Origin: Thermoplasmata archaeon
Lineage (GTDB): Archaea > Thermoplasmatota > Thermoplasmata > Thermoplasmatales > ARK-15
Direction: 5' to 3'
Length of the DNA: 46,004 nt
NCBI GenBank assembly: GCA_038729465.1
Contig: JAVYRZ010000002.1
Location: 36,498 to 82,501 of the forward strand
Of this stretch, positions 41,564 to 46,004 are shown in pieces. The first letter of the stretch is position 1. Each line of letters starts with the position of its first letter. The notes beneath the pieces were generated by a model, which saw only the letters and a program-made list of their open reading frames with translations, was not told the origin of the DNA and did no database searches. A program made the position numbers and the translations under genes.

Positions 41564-41977
41564 ATGGATATAATTGATGCAGAGGGATTGATAGTGGGAA
41601 GACTCTCATCTATTGTTGCAAAAAAACTATTAGATGGAGGAAATGTAGTGATAGTAAATGCGGATAAGGCGATAATCATTGGAAGAAGAGCTAATATTAT
41701 ACAAAGATACAAAGCGAAGTATGAGCGAGGGTCTATCAGAAAAGGTCCTTTTTTTCCAAGGATGCCAGATCGTATATTAAGGAGAACAGTCAGAGGAATG
41801 TTACCAATGAAAAGTTCACATGGCAAGATTGCATATAAAAACCTGATGGTTTACATTGGAGTTCCTAAAGAATATGTAGATGGTAAGAGAATAGTAATAG
41901 AAGAAGCGAAAAATGAAAAAGTTAAAGGATTCGTAACTTTAAAAGAGATATCCAAGCAGTTAGGTGCAAAATTATAA
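41564..41977 (+). CDS. rpl13: Ribosomal protein L13
   Basis: Large-subunit assembly protein, 137 aa. The archaeal pattern DAEGLIVGRLSSIVAKKLLDG, VIVNADKAIIIGRR and GPFFPRMPDRILRRTVRGMLP is complete. It sits between L18e and S9 with short spacers. The start could also be read a few codons later, but MDIIDAEGLIVGRL is the conserved beginning. Confidence 0.96.
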   Translation: MDIIDAEGLIVGRLSSIVAKKLLDGGNVVIVNADKAIIIGRRANIIQRYKAKYERGSIRKGPFFPRMPDRILRRTVRGMLPMKSSHGKIAYKNLMVYIGVPKEYVDGKRIVIEEAKNEKVKGFVTLKEISKQLGAKL

Positions 41978-41998
41978 AAAGTGAGGGTGTTAATAAAC

Positions 41999-42397
41999 AT
42001 GAAAACGGTAGTGACAAGTGGAAAAAGAAAAACTGCCATTGCGAAGGCAATAGTTAGAGAAGGTAAAGGAATAGTCAGAATAAACAAACAGTTACTGGAT
42101 GTTTACATGCCAGAGCTTGCAAGATTGAAGATCAAAGAGCCATTATTACTTATTGGTGAAAAACTTAATTCTATAGACATAGATATAAATGTATCTGGCG
42201 GTGGAGTAATAGGGCAAGCTGATGCCAGCAGAACTGCAATTGCGAGAGCTATTTTACAGTATTTTGATGATCCGACTATTAAGGATATGTACAGAGAGTA
42301 TGATAGAACGCTATTAGTAAACGATGTTAGAAGAAAGATGCCTAAGTTACCAATGGGTCGCGGTGCCAGAAGTAAAAAGCAGAAATCTTACAGGTGA
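41999..42397 (+). CDS. rps9: Ribosomal protein S9
   Basis: Small-subunit protein whose C-terminal tail reaches the P-site tRNA, 132 aa. VVTSGKRKTAIAKAIVREGKG, SGGGVIGQADASRTAIARAIL and the basic end GRGARSKKQKSYR are diagnostic. Start ATG 41999 follows GAGGGTG at 41983-41989. An upstream GTG at 41981 would start before that site and is rejected. Confidence 0.96.
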   Translation: MKTVVTSGKRKTAIAKAIVREGKGIVRINKQLLDVYMPELARLKIKEPLLLIGEKLNSIDIDINVSGGGVIGQADASRTAIARAILQYFDDPTIKDMYREYDRTLLVNDVRRKMPKLPMGRGARSKKQKSYR

Positions 42398-42404
42398 TTA
42401 GACT

Positions 42405-42626
42405 ATGATAATTCCTGTAAGGTGTTATTCTTGTGGTAGGGTTATAGCTTCGGATTACATGAACTTTAAAGAGAAAGTAGATGAAATCCGAAAAAAAGAG
42501 AACAGAGATCCAACTGTGGAAGAGATCAAAAGCATTTTTGAGCAGATTGGAGTCAGAAGATACTGTTGTAAAAGAATGATCATATCACATATAGATCTGA
42601 TCGATGAGGTTATTCCCTTTGACTGA
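42405..42626 (+). CDS. rpoN: RNA polymerase subunit N (Rpb10)
   Basis: Small zinc-binding polymerase subunit, 73 aa. The zinc site is CYSCG near the N-terminus and YCCKRM in the second half, an atypical zinc-bundle known for this subunit. It lies 7 nt after S9 as in most archaea. The subunit K gene that often follows is not here. Instead tRNA-Pro begins 8 nt after the stop. Confidence 0.97.
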   Translation: MIIPVRCYSCGRVIASDYMNFKEKVDEIRKKENRDPTVEEIKSIFEQIGVRRYCCKRMIISHIDLIDEVIPFD

Positions 42627-42634
42627 AATTAAGC

Positions 42635-42709
42635 GGGGCCGTGGGGTAGATTGGTCCATCCTACCAGCCTGGGGCGCTGGCGACCCGGATTCAAATTCCG
42701 GCGGCCCCA
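42635..42709 (+). tRNA. tRNA-Pro (anticodon GGG)
   Basis: Cloverleaf with perfect acceptor stem GGGGCCG/CGGCCCC, anticodon stem CCAGC/GCTGG and loop CTGGGGC (anticodon GGG), and T stem CCGGA/TCCGG. Discriminator A73, no encoded CCA, no intron. There is no TATA box at the usual distance, and only 8 nt separate it from the rpoN stop. It is therefore likely made by processing of the ribosomal-protein operon transcript. Confidence 0.95.
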
Positions 42710-42802
42710 TATTTGATGTAGACATTTTTTTAACGAAAAGTTATAAATAAATATATAGTATCTTGTTATAGATGCGTTCATTGAAAAAAGGTGTGAAGAC
42801 AA

Positions 42803-43825
42803 ATGAACATGAACATAATTTTGAAAAATGTGCAGGAGGTAATAACCAGAAAGGAGCTTGAAGACTTAGCAGAAAGAGGTACGAAAGTTAAAGGGTATGT
42901 TGGTTTTGAACCGTCAGGGTTTGTGCATTTAGGAACTGGGCTGATATGTGGCAACAAAATCAAGGATTTAGCAGAGGAAGGAATTGATGTTACAGTGTTG
43001 CTTGCAGACTGGCATGCATATATAAATGATAAGCTTGGCGGAGACATGGACAAAATCAGAATTTCTGGGGAGTATATGAAGCAATCTTTTTTAAAGTTAG
43101 GTGTGCCAAGCTCTGTAAAATTCATATTTGCGGATGAGCTTGTAAATCGAAGAGAATACTGGGAAAAAGTGATCAAGGTTGCTAAAAGAACCTCTTTAAA
43201 GAGAGTAAAAAGGGCTATGAGCATAATGGGCAGAAAGGAGGATGAGGCAGATTTAGATTCATCAAAGATAATTTATCCGTTTATGCAGGTTGCAGACATA
43301 TTTGATCTGGATCTGGATATAGCATATGGTGGCATGGATCAGAGACATGCGCATATGCTCGCAAGAGAACTTGCACCAAAACTTAACTATAAGGTTCCTA
43401 TCGCAATACATACACCGTTATTACCGGGATTGCAGGGAACTGGAAGAATGGACCCTGCTGAAGCTAAGATGAGCAAAAGCAAGCCTAACAGCAGTATAAA
43501 TGTTCATGAAAACGCAGATATTATACGTGCAAAGATCTCGAAAGCATACTGTCAAGAGAAAGAAATTATAAATAATCCGCTCTTGAAAATTGCAGAGTAT
43601 ATTATATTTCCATATTATAAAGACAAGATCACGATAAAAAGGGAAGAAAAATTCGGGGGAGACATTACAATGAGCAGTTATAGAGAGCTAGAGCACAATT
43701 TTGCAGAGGGATTGATCCATCCGCTAGATCTCAAAAACTCAATTGCAGATGAGCTTATTGAGATATTAAAGCCTGTTAACTCCTATTTTTCAAGACACAC
43801 AGATCTAATAGAAGGAATGAAGTGA
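42803..43825 (+). CDS. tyrS: Tyrosyl-tRNA synthetase (archaeal type)
   Basis: Class Ic aminoacyl-tRNA synthetase charging tRNA-Tyr, 340 aa. The HIGH-like motif is HLGT at 42-45 (GFEPSGFVHLGTGL) and KMSKS is at 222-226. The middle segment DLDIAYGGMDQRHAHMLARE matches the compact archaeal TyrRS rather than TrpRS. A TATA-like run near 42740-42760 and a GGTG ribosome-binding site precede the ATG. The next gene overlaps the stop region. Confidence 0.93.
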   Translation: MNMNIILKNVQEVITRKELEDLAERGTKVKGYVGFEPSGFVHLGTGLICGNKIKDLAEEGIDVTVLLADWHAYINDKLGGDMDKIRISGEYMKQSFLKLGVPSSVKFIFADELVNRREYWEKVIKVAKRTSLKRVKRAMSIMGRKEDEADLDSSKIIYPFMQVADIFDLDLDIAYGGMDQRHAHMLARELAPKLNYKVPIAIHTPLLPGLQGTGRMDPAEAKMSKSKPNSSINVHENADIIRAKISKAYCQEKEIINNPLLKIAEYIIFPYYKDKITIKREEKFGGDITMSSYRELEHNFAEGLIHPLDLKNSIADELIEILKPVNSYFSRHTDLIEGMK

Positions 43826-43830
43826 TAAAT

Positions 43831-44763
43831 ATGCTTGAAAAAGTTGTAAAAGATATTAATTTAAGCGAAAACATGAAACTGGCTGAGCTTCTAGAGTATT
43901 ATAAAGAATCTGGAGGCTTTACGTCGGCAAAGCTCGGCACTGCCGAAGAAATATTGATCAAAATGTTTAAGGACAAGAGTGCCACCAAGTTTCTATCATT
44001 TCCTGCGGATATTATATCGACAGGAACGAGAGGAGTTATTAAGGAACTTGTAAAACGAAAACTGGTAGATGTTATTATCACTACCTGCGGCACGCTTGAC
44101 CATGATCTTGCCAGGTCTTTTAAGCCTTATTATCAGGGCTCATTTATGCTTGATGATGCAATATTGTATCAGAAAGGCATAAACAGATTAGGCAATGTGC
44201 TCATTCCTAATGATAGTTATGGGACAATCATAGAATCAAAAATGCAGGATTTTTTAGAAAACTTAACTACTGCAAAAAAAACGTGGGGAGTGCGAGAACT
44301 AGTTTACGAGCTTGGTAACTATATCAATGATAAGGACTCAATACTTTACTGGGCAAGCAAGAACAACATACCGGTATTTGTGCCTGGAATAACTGATGGT
44401 GCAGTAGGATCTCAGCTCTGGAGCTACTGGGAGCGAAATCGAGATTTTAGCATTAACCTATTGTTAGACGAGCATGAACTATCTGATTTTATTTTCAGTG
44501 CAAAAAAAACCGGTGCGCTGATGATCGGAGGTGGCATATCCAAGCATCATACAATCTGGTGGAACCAATTTAAAGGTGGGCTGGATTATGCAGTATATAT
44601 TACTACTGCTGAAGAATATGATGGATCTCTTTCCGGTGCAAGGTTAAGAGAAGCGGTTTCATGGGGCAAGATTAAGGCAAAAGCAAAATATATAACAGTT
44701 GAAGGCGATGCAACTATAATATTGCCGATATTAATCGGCTCAATAATTTCAAAATTAAGGTGA
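43831..44763 (+). CDS. dys: Deoxyhypusine synthase
   Basis: Transfers the aminobutyl group of spermidine to the target lysine of aIF5A, NAD-dependent, 310 aa. Typical segments are DIISTGTRGVIKELVKRKLVDVIITT, IPVFVPGITDGAVGSQLW and GGGISKHHTIWWNQFKGG. The last contains the catalytic lysine. ATG 43831 is preferred over a GTG at 43822 that overlaps the tyrS stop. Its substrate protein is encoded 5.7 kb upstream, and the MTA phosphorylase gene follows immediately. Confidence 0.96.
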   Translation: MLEKVVKDINLSENMKLAELLEYYKESGGFTSAKLGTAEEILIKMFKDKSATKFLSFPADIISTGTRGVIKELVKRKLVDVIITTCGTLDHDLARSFKPYYQGSFMLDDAILYQKGINRLGNVLIPNDSYGTIIESKMQDFLENLTTAKKTWGVRELVYELGNYINDKDSILYWASKNNIPVFVPGITDGAVGSQLWSYWERNRDFSINLLLDEHELSDFIFSAKKTGALMIGGGISKHHTIWWNQFKGGLDYAVYITTAEEYDGSLSGARLREAVSWGKIKAKAKYITVEGDATIILPILIGSIISKLR

Positions 44764-44768
44764 TAAAG

Positions 44769-45542
44769 ATGGTCAAAATAGGTATAATAGGTGGTTCTGG
44801 AATAACAGAGATGTTTAAGCCAGAGGTCACGAAGAAGATAGATACACCTTACGGGCCTCCGTCTGGAGATCTAGAGATAGGTGAGATTAATGGTGTGAAA
44901 ATAGCTTTTTTGCAGAGGCATGGGAAGGGACATAGAATTCCACCGCACAAGATAAATTATAAAGCGAACATATATGCAATGTACAGCGAGGGTGTTGAAA
45001 AAGTCATAGCCATAAGTGCAGTAGGATCTTTGAAAGAAGAGTACAGACCTGGAGAACTAGCGTTTCCAGATCAGTTTATAGATTTTACAAAATCGAGAGA
45101 GTACACATATTTTAATGGGCCAACAGTTGCGCATATTTCTATGGCTGACCCATTCTGCGAGTCATTGAGGAGCATTGTTATAGGCTCCGCTCAGAGGTTG
45201 AACATTAGTTCACATAAAGATGGTACATACATATGCATAGAAGGGCCGAGATTTTCAACAAGGGCAGAATCTAAAATGTTCCGAAATTTTGCGGATTTAA
45301 TAGGAATGACTCTAGTGCCAGAAATAAATTTAGCGAGAGAGCTTGGCATGTGTTATTTATCTATTGCAACAATAACAGATTATGATGTATGGGCTGAAAA
45401 GCCAGTAACTGCAGGCGAGGTAACGAAAGTTGTTAAAGAGAACGAGTTTAAGGTGAAAAACATACTTAATGATTCCATAAAAGATATTAACAACGATAAT
45501 TCTTGTGACTGCAAAAGAGATATAAACATTGCAAAAATGTAG
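44769..45542 (+). CDS. mtnP: 5'-methylthioadenosine phosphorylase
   Basis: Splits methylthioadenosine, the by-product of spermidine synthesis, into adenine and methylthioribose 1-phosphate. 257 aa. The N-terminal IGIIGGSGITEMF, FLQRHGKGHRIPPHKINYKANIYA and CIEGPRFSTRAESKMF motifs are standard for the trimeric phosphorylase family. AAGGTGAT precedes ATG 44769. An ATG at 44760 overlapping the dys stop is less likely. The C-terminus carries a Cys-Asp-Cys (CDC) motif, known from hyperthermophilic relatives as a disulfide site. Confidence 0.93.
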   Translation: MVKIGIIGGSGITEMFKPEVTKKIDTPYGPPSGDLEIGEINGVKIAFLQRHGKGHRIPPHKINYKANIYAMYSEGVEKVIAISAVGSLKEEYRPGELAFPDQFIDFTKSREYTYFNGPTVAHISMADPFCESLRSIVIGSAQRLNISSHKDGTYICIEGPRFSTRAESKMFRNFADLIGMTLVPEINLARELGMCYLSIATITDYDVWAEKPVTAGEVTKVVKENEFKVKNILNDSIKDINNDNSCDCKRDINIAKM

Positions 45543-45554
45543 GATTTGAATAAA

Positions 45555-46004
45555 ATGAAATTTAAATTTTTTGGCGGAGCCGAAGAGATCGGAAGCCTAG
45601 GAGTATTATTTGAACTTGAAAAAAATAAGATTTTGATAGAGTATGGAATAACTCCCACAAAACCTCCTGCATATCCAATCGAAGCTCCTAATGTAGATGC
45701 AATATTATTAACGCATGCACATTTAGATCACTCAGGAATGGTACCATTTCAGTCTAATAAATATAGTATTCCAATATATTTGACTGCTGTTACAAGGGAT
45801 CTGGCTAGACTGCTTTTTTACGATTCTGTGAAAGTAGCAGACCTAGAGGGTTTTTTTAGTCCTTACAACAATGAAGATCTTGAAGCAATAGAAGAAAATT
45901 ACATGTCAATAGCGTACAACAAATCATTCATGATCAAAGATGTAGAGATCACAGGGCATTCTGCAGGACATATACCGGGATCAACAATGTATATGATTGA
46001 TGAC
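45555..46004 (+). CDS. Beta-CASP metallo-beta-lactamase nuclease (3' end outside window)
   Basis: The frame is open for 150 codons to the end of the window. It begins MKFKFFGGAEEIGSLGVLFE and reaches the zinc motif HAHLDHSG, then HSAGHIPGSTMYMI, which matches the third metallo-beta-lactamase motif of RNA-processing nucleases. No KH domains precede the fold, so it is like aCPSF2 or another archaeal RNase J/CPSF-type enzyme rather than aCPSF1. The C-terminal two thirds with the beta-CASP insert are not visible. The start lies 12 nt after mtnP. Confidence 0.85.
   Translation, partial: MKFKFFGGAEEIGSLGVLFELEKNKILIEYGITPTKPPAYPIEAPNVDAILLTHAHLDHSGMVPFQSNKYSIPIYLTAVTRDLARLLFYDSVKVADLEGFFSPYNNEDLEAIEENYMSIAYNKSFMIKDVEITGHSAGHIPGSTMYMIDD

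Noticed and set aside
1-46004. CRISPR arrays, intact insertion sequences, prophage or toxin-antitoxin loci
   Set aside because: I looked for regularly spaced repeats, transposases with terminal repeats and integrases and saw none apart from the decayed TnpB fragment.

Overview
The window is AT-rich archaeal chromosome from a euryarchaeon, most likely of the class Thermoplasmata (a Thermoplasmatales relative). The evidence is the gene content and order: ftsZ-secE-spt5-L11-L1-L10-L12, S6e-aIF2gamma, aIF1A-Rio1-KH, L18e-L13-S9-rpoN, RadB, FEN-1, TiaS, NAC and an archaeal class I CCA enzyme. A bacterial-type nuoL-M-N end of complex I, the DnaK chaperone set, a DUF835 protein and a Spt5 with a long extra N-terminal domain also fit. 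First genes of transcription units often have a TATA box 23-28 nt before the start codon, which suggests leaderless mRNAs. Genes inside operons carry GGTGA or GGAGG ribosome-binding sites. I could not run any search, so the taxonomy is inference.

Layout. 1-5219: end of a complex I operon (nuoL 5'-truncated by the window edge, nuoM, nuoN) with two unrecognised small soluble proteins coupled behind nuoN. 5264-6977: radB and fen. 6987-9752 (minus): purE, guaA subunit B, tiaS. 9784-10337 (minus): a stand-alone Lrp ligand-binding domain and a three-helix membrane protein. 10347-10984: gene-free except for a decayed TnpB/OrfB start. 10985-13922: polyprenyl synthase homologue, DUF3783-like protein, NAC and the CCA enzyme. 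14086-17130: a large, sequon-rich, membrane-anchored surface protein. 17183-18882: divergent radical SAM protein and FKBP with a strong dyad between them. 19023-23866: ftsZ, secE, spt5, four ribosomal stalk and L1-region genes and a small membrane protein. 23858-25789 (minus): coaBC and a creatininase/ArfB-like hydrolase. 25957-27575: S6e and aIF2gamma. 27568-30365 (minus): winged-helix regulator, purB, methyltransferase. 30671-30897: tail-to-tail tRNA-Lys and tRNA-Val. 31044-35213: alaX against grpE-dnaK-dnaJ. 35338-37904: aIF1A, Rio1, KH protein, then DUF99 and pth2 on the other strand. 38148-41111: aIF5A, agmatinase-family enzyme, DUF835 protein, L10e, PadR regulator. 41201-46004: L18e, L13, S9, rpoN, tRNA-Pro, tyrS, deoxyhypusine synthase, MTA phosphorylase and the start of a beta-CASP nuclease.

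How it works together. Most of the window is core translation and information processing. A second thread is polyamine and hypusine metabolism: aIF5A, the agmatinase-family ureohydrolase, deoxyhypusine synthase and MTA phosphorylase lie within 7.5 kb. A third is purine synthesis (purE, guaA subunit B, purB).

No CRISPR array, intact mobile element, rRNA, prophage or defence island is visible. The most unusual signals are small: an acceptor-stem C5-A68 mismatch in tRNA-Lys opposite a U5-G68 pair in the neighbouring tRNA-Val, an Ig-like extension on Spt5, mutually exclusive hairpins ahead of the L1 gene, a 97-bp inverted-repeat element upstream of aIF5A, two promoter dyads, a shortened L10, and two uncharacterised proteins coupled to the complex I operon.
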